NCBI GenBank assembly: GCA_963920665.1
Contig: OY987273.1
Location: 11,782,501-11,846,500 of the forward strand
DNA: 64,000 nt
Reading direction: 5' to 3'
Origin: Straminergon stramineum
Lineage: Eukaryota; Streptophyta; Bryopsida; Hypnales; Calliergonaceae
In this document: positions 39,240-51,575 of the stretch, piece by piece
Position numbering within the stretch: position 1 is the first letter of the stretch
Layout of the letters: each line of letters opens with the position of its first letter
Program-made: the position numbers and the translations under genes
The notes under the pieces: generated by a model
What the model saw: only the letters and a program-made list of their open reading frames with translations
The model's database searches: none
Told to the model about the DNA's origin: nothing

Positions 39240-42200
39240 ATGGAGTTAATTATTCAAGGAGCGCCAAAAGCAAGGACACCAAAGGTTGAAGACTCCATCA
39301 AAGCCTATAAAAAAAAAAATAATGCAACCCGTTGCTACCTCCCCAACCAACCAACTGAATGTGGGTAGAACCCCACTTGATATGTGTCCACTTTCTTCAA
39401 AGAGGAAAATGAAAACAATCCTTGGCCTTAAAGAAGGCATTGGTAAGTCCATATTAAGAGCCAAAAGGGAAAAGAAGAGAGGTAGATCAATGAGATCATT
39501 GACATGTGTATAAGTACAAGAAGTGAAAATTGTACAATCTTCATCAAATGATATGGAAGACACATTTGGTGATGAAGACGATAGATGGGGAACTAAATGT
39601 AACAATAGTAGGGCTGAGGTGAAAGGAGATAGTGATTACAAGCCTTAGAGACATAAGGGATGTAAGCTTAGGTATTTAGGTGCTCATGATACATCGAGCA
39701 TGTAATGCAATAATGACAATTGATTGTCTAAAGCTTCAATTGTAGTTGTAGATTGCTTATTGTTGTTGAAAATACAATTACATTTTTCTTTGTTGCAAAA
39801 CTAAAAAAAAGTCTAAAAAAAAATGATTGTGTTCTTTTTTCTTTGCATAAAGTGTGATATATTGTAAGATACATGTATAATGCAACAATTTTGACTTCAT
39901 GATTGATTTACTTTTGGTTATTTTCAAAGTGAAGAGAATTTTGAGGTTGTGTGTGTGTTTTCCATCCTTTTCAATGACAATTGCAAATATAGAAGTAGTT
40001 CCAAAACCACAATTGCAAAATTCATTTTCTAAAGTTCGCCACCAAGTTGCTATGCGCCTCCCTCTCTACATCTGCCATCTACAAGCACATCTACTACTAG
40101 CCGTCTGCCCATCTGCTTGTCTTCATTTATCCATGGTAAGTTTTATAACATTGTTTTTGATCCATTCGATACGCAACATCCATAGAGTCCGGATGTTTAG
40201 ATGTCCGACTTTTGGATGTGATTTTACCCAAGAAGCTCACTTTTGTCAACCCTATAATGGAGGTAGAATATAAGGGAGGTACATTATAGTAGACGATAAG
40301 CTGTAACCTTGTTGACAAAAAGAGGAAAGTATACAAGAGGGAAGAGACTTTATAAGCAAATGCTCTTTTGTTGGAAAATTGTCATGCATCCACATGTGTG
40401 TGTATAGTCAATGAATACATTATACACTATGTGATACATTCTTAGATGAAGTGAATTCTATTTTGCAATTCGACAAATGAAAATACTCTATGTGAGGTCC
40501 AACCTCAAGGATAGCATTTGCATTGAAAAGTATGCCTCCAAGCCAAGTTTGTACTCAATAGCATTTGAATACTAAAAATGTGGAAACACTCCTTCAACCA
40601 AAGGTACATTTGTTCCGAATACTTCTTAGCCAACTTCAAACACCGGACAATTTATGTCTTGCACAATCTAGTAAATATCCAGAGCTCAAGAGGTCATTTA
40701 TGTGCTCTCATACGATTAAACAACATAAAACCATATTAAATGTAGAATGAAACACAACCGTATTATGTTAGAACACAATGAAGATGTTACAGTCAACATG
40801 ACTATGTCTAAATTGACATGAATATAATATCCTTCACCTAATCCACGTTTTCAAGAACGGATCTTCCCAACTCAAAAACATCTACAAATGCCAATAGAAG
40901 ATAAGCACGTAGCCATGTTAGAGTCGTACATTCATTTATCCATGTGCTTGATATACACTGGGCTGCAATGAATGATTTACAAGACAATCATGCTTACAAA
41001 ATTGCACAATCATCTCCATGAATGAAATAAGTCATCTACATCATCTTCCACATAGATTGGTACATCTCATGCATAATGTACGTGGCATGCCACATATTCC
41101 ATGTTCACACAAACATGATCTGCATTAACATAAATCCAAAAGAAAATCTAGTAGGGGCCAAAGGCAATGTAGAAGCAAATGCTACATGTTACCTTCAATA
41201 GCACTGTCAATGCAAAATGAAACTTGAGATGTGGCAATTGTCTTCATTTGTTGGTCTAACATGAAAACATTTGACAAAAAGATGGATTTCAACATCATTT
41301 TCTTCTAGTGAATGCACAGTTTGAGATCCATCACAATGAATGTGTGTAGTCATGACAGACTACACCATGACAATACGTACTCAAAACAAATGTACATTAT
41401 TGATTGCTTCATTTTTGAAGTATAAAGAAGCTTGGTCAAGCCAAATGGCATATGCGACCAACATGTATTCCATTCAAAACATCATATTCATTAAAATGGG
41501 AGTTTTCCACTGAAATAAGAGTTTTAAAAGTACTATTTACTATAAATGTGAGAAGAATTTGTGGTCCCTTAACACTAGAAAGGGAAACAATCATATACAA
41601 AACTAGTGAAGAAATACAAAAATTCAAAACATCATGCAATAAATGTGAATTATAACTCAAGAAATGAAAGATAATAATCAAATAACCATGTATTAAATAT
41701 ATTGATTATCAACAAATGTTTATACAAGCATGGCCTATTGTAAGTTACATTCCCAACAACTAAGTTCTTCATCTCCATCAAACGAGTTGAACATTGCAAG
41801 TAGATTACTTGGGAAGACGAGGGCATGGTGATTGAAGAATGAAGTGCATGATGAACTTTGGCAGGATCTAGGCAAGGAAGTTGTAGAAAAACAAATATCT
41901 AGACGCCACTGAGCATTCTCATAAATCGCAATCCTCACGCTTTTCTTTGGATTGCCATTTATGAAAATGCTTAAAGTGACCCCTACATATTTCTAATTCT
42001 ACAACTTTCTTGCCTAGATCCAGTCAAAGATCAGCATTCACTTCATTATTCAATTACTATGCCTTTACGTTCCCAAGCAATCTACTTACAAGACCAGTGA
42101 GCCGAAGGAGATGAGGTACTTTGAGTACTTGGTTTGTAATAGATCACGAACTACATGCAATGGTGTGGATACCATCAACACAGTCTCTAACATCATGTCC
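39240..42200. other. No recognisable gene
   Basis: Short frames (39246-39605 minus, 39899-40273 plus) show no domain. The composition is AT-rich, with no clear repeat. Confidence 0.2.
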
Positions 42201-42259
42201 TTTGGTATGAGGATTGCAACAATTTACAATGGATTTCCCTAAGTTTAGGGTATACAATC

Positions 42260-42980
42260 CCATGAAGGAAGCCATCCTCGTATCCTACATAGGGTTCTAT
42301 GTAGTATCTATCATTTCTATCATTTATTTACAAAAACAACATTTGTCATGTAGACAACTGTCATGTGTGCGATTTGCTCTTGATTTCCTGAACTGCCTTC
42401 AAGATCTCCGGCCCTCGACTATACCCTGTCTCCATCTTTTTATACTTACGCCGATAGTCCCGTCGTTGCACCTCCAATGACTTCTACTCCCATGCATCCC
42501 AACTTGGAGTTGAAAAGCAACTACGAGATACTCCATCATATGACCATTTCATTTGCCCCCCTCCAAACAATGTGTAGTGGCGTGGAACCAAAGGGGCAAT
42601 ACTTGGGAGTAACTGGTGTATCCCAAATGGAACCTCAGACTTCAACATTGCTCAAGTGACTTGACATCCAAGGTCCTCATAAAGCTTCCTCTGAGGGACT
42701 TTGTCTGATCGTGTCGTCAAGGTAGGATGGCCCATACATCACAATGGAGATGGGGAGTACGAGAGTGGATGTCGTTTTTTTCCACTAAGAGGGATGTCAA
42801 CCACACCGTCCTTGATGGGCTTTGGTGAGAAGTCCATTGTGGAATTCGCTGTAGCTGCTGATCCCAAGAAGTTACCAATGCTAAGGATTAGATATTGTCC
42901 ATAGTCCCAGATGGAGTCCATAGATGCTGTGCAAACAAGTCCACTTTCTGGGACATGGATTGTCGAAGTGCGGAACATCT
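42260..42980 (-). other. Unassigned stretch downstream of the HAD-like gene
   Basis: More balanced base composition than its left neighbour. A minus-strand frame at 42978-42739 contains an STMDF...VVDIPL stretch that has a weak counterpart at 2.7-2.9 kb. It may be a 3' exon or UTR of the preceding HAD-like gene. No function is claimed. Confidence 0.2.
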
Positions 42981-43241
42981 AATAAGAACTGAAGTTAAAA
43001 CCCAAGGTCTATTGAAATGCGCAAAAACAAAGAACACACCATGCCAAAGTCAACCCGTTCATGTATCAAAAGCATCAAAGTCAAACCAATGTGAATGCAG
43101 AAACACAACTAAATCCGAGAAACAAAGAAAATAATTTAATTCATAACTATGTTAATAGATATATACAATTTAGGTCGTTTCAAGCTTAAATGAAGTCTAG
43201 AGAAACTGCGTCAATCTGAATTGAGCTCTTTAGGAGCTAAC

Positions 43242-44045
43242 CTAATTTACACTAGAAGACGTACAAACTATGTCCATGAGCTTGTTGTATTCCTTTTGAT
43301 TCCTTTCATCGCATAGCATTTGCTGCCCAATTCTTCCTAGACCGTTTTCCCTGAATGACTTCAACCCTTGATCGCCAGCGACATGTAGATGCTTAAACCA
43401 GGGAAGCAGTATTTCAAATAGAAAAGTATCCCTCGAGCTATTTCCCCTATAACTCCAAGAGTCTGGTAGAATGACATAATCAGACTTGTTCATTATATGT
43501 TTTATTGGGTTGTCATCCATAATGACAGTATTGTCAGCACTAAAGCTTCCTTTTGAGCCATTGAATAACATATCTAGATTTTTCAAGAACAAGTCTTTAT
43601 CTATCCCTGGCTCCTTCAAGGAAGACAACCTTCCAGCTCTATCTCTGCTCTCAATAGTTTGACAAGAGTCTTGCCCAAGAATAAGGAAGGGTCCGACTAA
43701 GCCTCGAAAAAGATATTTGCAAATCATCTCAATGGTGGACTTTTTCATAGAACTCTACACCAATATCACTGCAATTTTTCCTATCTCTGAGAGGAAATCG
43801 AAGCAAGTCGGTCTCACCTACACAACCTTTGGTCCCACTAAAGTGGGTTCTATGGCTGAGTGCGATCCCGAGGAGTCTCTGAAGTGTTTATCCGACAACC
43901 CCTTGGACTTCCAATCTTCGCAGATACATAGAATGCCATTCAGGTCCAAGATAACATTGATCTACTTCTCTACCACCCTAGACCTGAATGGCCGATTGAT
44001 GCCCTTCGAAGTTCCTCCACGACTAGATGGAGGACCGGATTCTTG
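43242..44045 (-). pseudogene. FCP1-like HAD phosphatase domain, copy 2
   Basis: A single exon of 268 codons starts after TTGATAG at 44046 and remains in one frame to 43242, broken only by three TAG codons (43964, 43820, 43757), each where Trp is expected. The first aligns with TGG in the 64 kb copy. HAD motif I reads VILDLNG, the plant-type DxNG variant instead of DxDxT. A GQDSC stretch, KDLFLKNLDMLF, the acidic motif III NTVIMDDNPIKH and LPWFKHLH follow, as in FCP1/SCP-like phosphatases acting on phosphoproteins. The exon lies directly downstream of the copy 2 methylase tail, on the same strand and in a compatible phase, so it is probably the C-terminal domain of the same protein rather than a separate gene. 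Confidence 0.7.
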
Positions 44046-44227
44046 CTATCAAACGAATGAATGTGTAGATAGTTATGATCATGTACTATCTTATTCCTAA
44101 CATATAGCGAAATCACAAGGAAGCTTGCGATCGCCAAGAAGTACAAGGGCTAATGCGCAACGCCACTACACACAATGGAATATCAAAGTACCAATAGATA
44201 GAAACATTGATGCACACCTGATGTTGA

Positions 44228-45658
44228 GAGGATCCACAAGGCATTGTCAAGGTCTCTTGCATCGCTGCTCTCCAATAATGAACGATAGCCTCATTTTGCA
44301 CTTCAACTTTAGAAGCTGCGCTCTGAGGGACTTCATCTTCAGTCACAAAGAGAGGAAATGATAGAGGATGTGATTGTACAATGGGTGTACATGGTGATGC
44401 GGAGACAATTGGCTAATTTAGTGGCCCTGCGATTCAAGATTTACGAAATGATACTCTATGAGAGTGCTATATATTATTGGCTCAGGAATTAAGTCCAAAT
44501 ATATACAATTAAAATTTAAAATCTGAAACTCCCTAATTCAGTGGTCCACATGTTTCTACACCACAAAAATCCTAAACCTACATTATATCTACATGTAACA
44601 ATGTAACACCCTATGATACAAATCAGCTCGAGTTGAGCTAAAACAAATGACATCAAGTGATTATTGGGCAGAACTTGTTGGTGGACCTTCGTTGGGAATC
44701 GTCTCAAATTCGAGTACTACATTGGGTGGTTCCACGAGCAGGTTCTACCCAGTGCCGACATGCTCAACATCAATCGGTGTAAATTGATCGTCCTCATGCA
44801 CAACACCCTCTGCAATGATGGGCTTCGTCTGCTTTGATAACTGAGATGGTCCTGCATCACTTTCAGTGGGAGGAGGACAAGGGTCAGATTCTTGAGTGCC
44901 AACAGGAAGTGGTGCAGTCATGGTTGCAGCGTCTTTCGGAACAGACATTGTGCTGTCATTCAATCCAATGGCTTGATTTTGAATGAGGTGTTGCTGGGAG
45001 GTATTGGCATGGCTTCATTCTTGTCCAAATATTGCTGCCACATTTCCCGGTTCTACTTTTGTTCCATAATCATGCTTTTCGTTAAGCAAGCAAACCTTTT
45101 ATTCATCTCCTCTTGGAGCCTTCTATTTTCCGCTCTATCTTCCGCTTGATCCAAATGCATACTCTCTTATTGCCTGACAAGAGAAGCTAATGTCTCCACA
45201 ACAGACTCCATAGAGGCCACCTTCCTCTTCTTTGTTGGGCACTTATTAGATGAAGGAGTTACTGGAGTAGCAAACACTCCCTTTGAGGTAGGTAGGCCTA
45301 AGGAGGTAGATGACCCTGGTGGATCCTAAAAGGCCGCTCGACTTGGTGTCGGCATGGTATCAAGTCCTCCATCATCATCGATGTCATCCTCATCGTTGTC
45401 TTCCTATTCTTCATCATAGATTGCAGCTTTTCTCTTTTCTACTTGAATGCTCGGAGATCCTATAGTCAATCTGGTCCTCATTCTAGTTGAAGAAGGCATT
45501 GATTGTGACCCTAGAAGTGCTAGAAATTGTGTGGAATCAACCAGATAGCCAATGTCCAAAAAATTGTCTTTCTCGAGCTTCAACGCTAGTGTCACAAGGT
45601 TGCTCCGTAAATTAGATTCAATGTCTGGAACAGCTGCATAGACATTCACAGAACTCAT
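44228..45658 (-). pseudogene. Copy 2: C-terminal tail (acidic, coiled coil, Pro-rich)
   Basis: Starts with SSVNVYAAV, matching SGLNVYVVG of copy 3, the strand after the FAG motif of the methylase fold. Then come YLVDSTQF (copy 3 YFVDESRF), an acidic run, a KKRK basic signal, a coiled coil and a Pro-rich segment (about 44940-44760). The segment 44346-44228 (EDEVPQSAA... to SSQHQ) ends at a GTGTGC donor and matches the last tail exon of copy 3. In-frame stops are TAG 45404-45406, TAG 45326-45328, TAA 45167-45169 and TAG 45053-45055. A frameshift lies near 44990. The exon border around 44400-44700 is not resolved. Confidence 0.55.
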
Positions 45659-45707
45659 TTGCAAACAAATACATGAATATGTAGTTAAATATTTAGTAGC
45701 CCATCCA

Positions 45708-45730
45708 TTTCAGGTCGACCTAACCTGAAA
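45708..45730. repeat. Palindrome in the copy 2 intron
   Basis: The core AGGTCGACCT (45712-45721) is perfect, and the outer arms TTTCAGG / CCTGAAA extend it. It lies in the intron between the FAG exon and the tail, as the 61854 and 62012 sites do in copy 3. Confidence 0.65.
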
Positions 45731-45836
45731 TAATGAAGAAGTTTAATATCTGACAAAAATATTTGTGATTAAAATTTCAAGGAAACTCAAGGCATGTGTG
45801 CAGATCAAGTCAAAACGATCTGAATTGCAATGTCCT

Positions 45837-46896
45837 AACAACTTACCAATGCAGCACATGTCAATTTCCTGCCAGCAAAGGCAAAGAAGACACTTGATCT
45901 AGGATTGCAGAATTTCTTCACAACCGAGAGATAAAATTCCATACTGAGCTCCACATTGTACATTCTATATGGCAACTCATTGTATCTTCGTGCTTCCTTG
46001 TACACTGGAGTATCTGGAGCTATAAACTCTGAATATATTCTCGTGTGATATACATTATCTGGGCTTTGAAGAAAAATGAGCAAAACTTTTTTCAATGCCT
46101 TAGCATTGTTTGCTGGCAAATCATAAAGACGCTCATTCTTTGTTAGGTAGTAATCAACACAGTGCATGTTGAAGGTCTTCAGAATCTCATTCTTCTCTAC
46201 ATAAGTGAGGACTTGTGCCTGGTCTTTTTCGTCCGTGCAAATAAACAACCAGGACTTCACTTCCTTTAAGAGAGATTGTTTCATTTTCTGCATGGAGGTT
46301 AAGACTTTATAGAAGAATGGCTTGTCCACTAAGGAATGCTCTTTTTGCAATACTCCTGGGATAGTCCTAAAGTCTATGACTCCCAACTTCACTTCGCTTC
46401 TTGTGGTACTGGTCCATGCCATGTGCAGCCACAACGAACATTTATTCTCCACAATTTGGTATGGTCGGAGATAAGCGATTCCTGTTAGGGCTATAAAATG
46501 ACTTCATGTCTCCAGGAAGACTCTGAAAAACTCTGCTGCCAAAGGTGATATTTGTGCAGCCATTTTATTTCTTGTCTTCACTTACTTCTCTTGTGCAAAA
46601 AAAGCTTCACCAGGCCTCTCCAACAACACGTTCATAGTCGCGCTTGTAATACTACGACTGCTCTTGAACTCCCTCCAATTGGCAACTATGAGTTTGTTGT
46701 TGGCATTGAACAATTCAAGGTTAGGATCAATTTGGTGAAGCTCCCTCTTCATTAGTTGCTTTCGTTTTCGCTGCTCAACCCACTCTTTAGTACTATAAAA
46801 ACTATTAAGAACTGAAGTTATGGATTTGATGGTCACCTTTAACACAATATTCATTATTTTGGGAGGTTTAGACTCTCTCAAAATAATGTTATCCAT
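45837..46896 (-). pseudogene. Copy 2: methyltransferase-fold exon, 5' truncated
   Basis: One reading frame runs from 46896 to the GTAAGT donor after 45837, broken by TAA (46582-46584) and TGA (46504-46506), without frameshifts. It matches copy 3 exon D from its middle onward: KVTIKS, KEWVEQRKRK, SITSATMNVLLE, AAEFFRVFLE, then the fold itself with GVIDFRTIPGVL at the DPPY position, WLFICTD, NNAKALKKVLLIFLQSPDNV, RRYNELPYRMYNVEL and FFAFAGRKLTCAAL. The ParB-like exon and the start of the helical exon are absent. The match stops near 46896, about 400 bp before the SINE-like unit and 740 bp before the transposase gene, so an insertion or deletion removed the 5' half. Confidence 0.7.
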
Positions 46897-47089
46897 TTAG
46901 ACACTAGAAACTGAGATTTTGTTTTAGCCAATTTAGGTTGACAAATGTTAAGTTTATTAATTCGAAAGTATAATTTCCATTAAAATGAGAGTTTTTAGGG
47001 TTAGTAAGCCCTGCATTACATGTTGTTCATTGTGAGAGGAGTATTAAGATTCATATAAGTAAAGTTCATGTCCTACACTAAACACCAAG

Positions 47090-47292
47090 CCATGACCTCT
47101 GTGGTTGGTTGTAAGGAGTTGTACATGTCATTCAAGCGGTCCGGGTTCGATTCCTGTTGAATTCGTCTGAGCGCACAATCTGTACACATGACTTCATGCT
47201 GCTGAGTGAGATTCAAAGGCAGGAAAGTTGTAACAACCAACCCAACCCCTACCCAAAATGTGACAAGTGCTTTACACGTTAACAAAATAAAA
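47090..47292 (+). mobile_element. tRNA-derived SINE-like element
   Basis: A perfect polymerase III B box (GGTTCGATTCC, 47144-47154) lies about 40 bp after an A-box-like stretch (TGGTTGGTTGTAAGG). A non-tRNA body follows, ending in an A-rich tail (AACAAAATAAAA, about 47279-47290). The tRNA part cannot fold as a functional tRNA. The 5' end is approximate and no target duplication was confirmed. Confidence 0.45.
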
Positions 47293-47634
47293 GGTGGATA
47301 TACCCACTATTCTTTTGGTCGAAATGGATTTACAATTTCAAATGACATACATACAACAATAATTATCTAAACAACTTCATTGAATAAGATAGAATATCAA
47401 ACACCATAAGAAAATACATATAATAATACTATATGTACTTGCAATTGTTCTATACACACATAATATATTCTTGCTAACATATATGCAATACCAAACAATA
47501 ATATAAAATCAATCAAGTGAACCCTATTTCATGTACTATAAAATTTCAATTCCAATTACTACACGAATAATAATGATGTGCTACTACATTATTACAAAAT
47601 GTGTAGTACATATACACATCCATATCTTTGGTTA

Positions 47635-50475
47635 TCAAGTGTATGATGTGAGACTTTGGTTGATGACTTCAATTTGAACATCCGGAATCTTGATCAAGCA
47701 ATGGATGGTGTCCTTCCTTATAGTAGAACTCCATGCTGTCATTAGAGCGTTTGTGTGCTCCCAAACTAGTGGCTCAGTTTCATTGACCTTCCAACGTAAA
47801 CCTCTATCGCTGTCCAATCCAGTGTAGTTGTCTTGAACTTCCTTGCTTCTTGATGTTGGACGGAAATACTGAATGAGGATGCAATTCGGTTTCTCTGAAT
47901 TACTATTTGGATTTGACAATGCCCTTGCAATCCAAACAGGTCGACTGACACCATCCGCGGGGCGAACTGCAACAAAGTACCCATTGTACAAATCACGCCC
48001 CACCCTAAACGATGGTTCTGGATGACCAAATTGAGGCCCAACGTACGCTTCATCCTCCGCAAACTCTTCACGGTCCTCGCCATCATCCCCTAATTGATCC
48101 ACTCGTGTTCGTTGAACACGTGTTTTGGGCCAAAAACCGTCCCGCAAAACTGTAGAGCTTGGTAACGGTTCTTGCATTGCTACCCTGACATCACGCCAAT
48201 AGTGAACCAAATGCTCATACCGCCTTCGGTATTCTCCAGTAATGTCTGCATTACACAAGTTCTCCCAGTACTTCTCAAATCCAGATATACCTTTCACAAT
48301 GTCATTGGAGCCTTTCATTTCCATAGGTTGTACTGGCATCGGTACTCCACGGGGCCACTGACTTCGCCCTTCATTATCTTCTTTCCACAACTTAATGGGC
48401 CTACCATTTTTCCCTTTCCAATCTACATCAGTGCACTTCAACTTGTACTTCATGACCAAAATTCCATCTGAATCTAGGTAGAACTTCACTTGTTGTGGCT
48501 TTGTGTGCCCAATTAGAATATTATCACCATCAATAAATGAACCAGTAATGAACCCCTTGAAATTGGGCACCTCTTCAATTAGATGTGGGATAGTAGGAAT
48601 GGATTCTACATCCATGAACGACTTCATGAGCGCAGGGACAATCGGAAAACTCTCCTTCTTCAGAAGCATACTCCATCTCCCAAACAAGGCATCTATGTCG
48701 TCATGAGTATGACCAACAATCATGAAGCTCACATACACTTCACGAAAGATCTTGTTCGCGACTAGTAGAGACCAGAAACAATATACATATCTATTTTTGT
48801 TGTCCCCGGTGGCATTGTCCATTTGCACGTTCAAAATAGGCGGTAATGGTGTTGCTGGAAGTAAAGGTTCTGGTGGTGGGGGTAGTGATGCTAGGCACAT
48901 TTCCTTGTCCTTGAGCACTGCTCTAAACAAAGATGTCACCCTTGCATTTTCAAACAACTTCCTCAAAGATGACTTCGGTGCTTCTTCAAGGTCTCGCAAC
49001 AACTTTGCCATTGACCCAATGGTGTAATTTGAATCATGCTTAAAGAGATCCCAACCATAATGTGCGTAGCGGACATCAGCATGACCATGTGCAATCATGC
49101 CAGTGACGGACACAGGCAACTTTGTTAAACCATCAAGATCCTTACTTTTATGGGAGAAGACTAGAGAAGCTGTTTTTGCATGATCCATCTTGTCATGCAT
49201 GATTGTAAGACATTCATGTGGAGATGTTTGAGACCAATATCGGTTGGCATAATAGAGCTCCCTATGCGCACGAGCCTTGGCAAGGTGTTTGTCCAGCCTC
49301 GTTGACCATAACAGAGCACTTTCAGACCCAGAAAGAGCACCCTTCACGAGCTCACGTAATTTGTCACAAACAGCGCATCGAGCAAAGTTGTCTCCGGGTT
49401 GCTTCACATCATACTCAGGGAACTTAGTAGACCTGATCTTGCTCAAGTTTGATGTTGAAACCTCCTTCAGTCCGAAAGCCACATTCACTTCGTTGATTTT
49501 TGCCATTTGACCCTTCCACTGAAACGTAGCCGGCAGAATTTTTGACATGATTTTTTCTCCTGATTTGAGCGTGTGGGATTTATGTGGCATGTGATCCGCT
49601 TCCTTTTCCAAGATACACTTCAAAGTTATAGACGCTTGTTCCGTATGTTGCCTTGGCTTCAACATTCCCAAATTACCATGGTCCCTGGCTTCTCAACCAT
49701 CCTTCATGGCGTATTTTTTGTAGTGGTAGAATGTAGACTCTGGAACCCCAGCAATATGCATCCAAGCTCTCATGCACACGTCTATCTCATCTATCGTGAC
49801 CACCCTTCTCCCTCGTGAATCATAATGCATCTGCCTATGTACTTCGGTCTTGAGATATGCTCTATGCTTGAACGTTGAATTTTGGTACATGCGAAGCCGG
49901 AAAGCTCGAATCTTCTCTCTTGGAAATGGTTGGACGTAGTTTTTACTACAACAAACTTTGCTCAACACCATATTGATGGACTCTTGACTGAGGAGGTCTT
50001 TCATTTTGATGCACGTCTCGCGCGGCGGCTTTCGAACAGTACTTGTATATGGCCGGCTACTCTTCGATGACGGTGGATTTGCACGAATTGCTTGGAGACG
50101 GTTGTAATTATCCCTGATTGCATGGTCATGTAGACTTGCCCCACGACAGTGGACAAGCTTAATATCCCAGGCTACTAAAGCGCGTACCCGCTCCTGGGGG
50201 ATGTCTACTTCAGAATGAGTCTTTGAGATGTGGACTGCCACATGAGTGTCCCCAAGGGAACCATCGGCACTGAGGACTAGATCCGAGTTCACACTGTGGC
50301 AAATGCCTTCACCAACAAGAGTTCCTGCATTGTTGTATAGAGTAACAACACTTGTATTCCAGCATCGTCTTGGGAATCCTTCGCACTCAGGTATGTCAAC
50401 CTCCATTTCGTCTTGCCCTTGCACTTCATCATCAGACCAGACAATACTCTCGAAGGGGATGTCTTCATAACTCAT
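47635..50475 (-). pseudogene. DUF7869-type transposase-like gene, one stop from intact
   Basis: A single frame of about 946 codons, broken only by a TGA (49693-49695). The N-terminal part is acidic, followed by a Cys/basic segment (KVCCSKNYVQPFPREKIRAF) and a helix with CMRAWMHIAGVPESTFYHYK, as in this family. The central RNase H-like part carries three acidic blocks: MHDKMDHAKTA, QMDNATGDNKNRYV and VGHTHDDIDALFGRWS. The last two are the family hallmarks. A BAH- or SH3-like C-terminal part (GYFVAVRPADG, WIARAL, IQYFRP, LRWKV) ends the protein. The family is known from uncharacterised, often repeated genes in plants, oomycetes and animals; a transposase role is inferred from the acidic blocks. 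It lies upstream of and in line with copy 2. No terminal inverted repeats were recognised. Confidence 0.75.
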
Positions 50476-50684
50476 TTCACCTATACCTGCCCATACGAAT
50501 AATATGGTACCGAGTTATATAAGAATGTTCTCGAATGAAACAAATACAATAAGGTATTCAAATTGACTATAATAGGTCGAGTCAACCTCAATAGGAAACA
50601 TTGAAAAGTACATAAAAATGTCCAAAACCTAACGTCTCCAAGTTATATTAAGATCTCTTAAGCTAGACAAATTGATTAATCTAA

Positions 50685-51501
50685 TTAGATCGACTCGACC
50701 TAATTTGTACAATGTCAAAATCAATACCCAGATAATAAAAATAGAAGATCATTGTAAATTTGTTTATGTATCTACAACCCATATTCATTAATAACATGAT
50801 TGACACATCTGTGATTTATTCGAAATCTGTCAATTGAAAAATGTTTTGTTCATTAGTTGAAAGCGACGTGAAGTTTAGGTCGACTCGACCTAAAAGCGCA
50901 CACTCAGACGTTGAGAACTCCGTCTTTGATAGACATGAAGATTATCGTTAGTTGCAATTACCAACAATTCAATGTCATCAATTAAATCGACAAAAACAAA
51001 TTAGGTCGACTCGACCTAATCTGTATAATGTCGGAATCAATACTAAGCTAATAAAAACAGTACGATGCTTGAAAATTCTAACAACATGTTGAACACAATA
51101 TTCAATAACAACATGATTGACACATCTGTGATTTATCCAGATTGTTTAAATTTTAAAATGGTTTAGGTCCTTGGTTGCAAGTGAAGAGAACTTTACATTG
51201 GCTCAATCTCAAAGCACAGAAGTAGTTAATAAGGACTAAGACTTTGATGAACACTATGATTCTCTTTTTGCAAATAAATATATTAATTCTATAGAGCAGA
51301 TTAGGTCGACTCGACCTAATCTGCACAATGTTCATATAGAGATCTGAATAATAAATAGAAAATAACATATCTGTCAACATCAACTGCTCTCATAGTGAAA
51401 GTAGCAATTATAGTCTTCGTCCATTTCAGGTCGAGTTGACCTGAACTGTATATATGAATGAAACTGTTTTCATGTGGTCATTTAGGTTGACTCGACCTAA
51501 A
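50685..51501. repeat. Array of TTAGGTCGACTCGACCTAA palindromes
   Basis: Sites are at 50685-50703, 50874-50894, 51001-51019, 51301-51319, 51425-51445 and 51481-51501. The pair at 51001 and 51301 is identical. The sites sit in tandem units of about 305 bp (from about 50690, 51001 and 51301) that also share AACATGATTGACACATCTGT. The array lies just upstream of the transposase gene, in the same relative place as the upstream cluster of copy 3. Confidence 0.85.
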
Positions 51502-51575
51502 GATCCCGGAATATCCGGAAGACTTCGTATTATTTTATTCTGTCCAAGTGTCCGCCTTTTTCGGCGGTTTTATCG

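Noticed and set aside
43717..44100. A plus-strand gene of 127 residues
   Set aside because: It is the complement of the HAD exon, and the minus strand carries the conserved motifs.
47097..47160. A tRNA gene
   Set aside because: Only the B box is intact. The acceptor and anticodon stems do not pair, and a long non-tRNA body with an A-rich tail follows, which fits a SINE.
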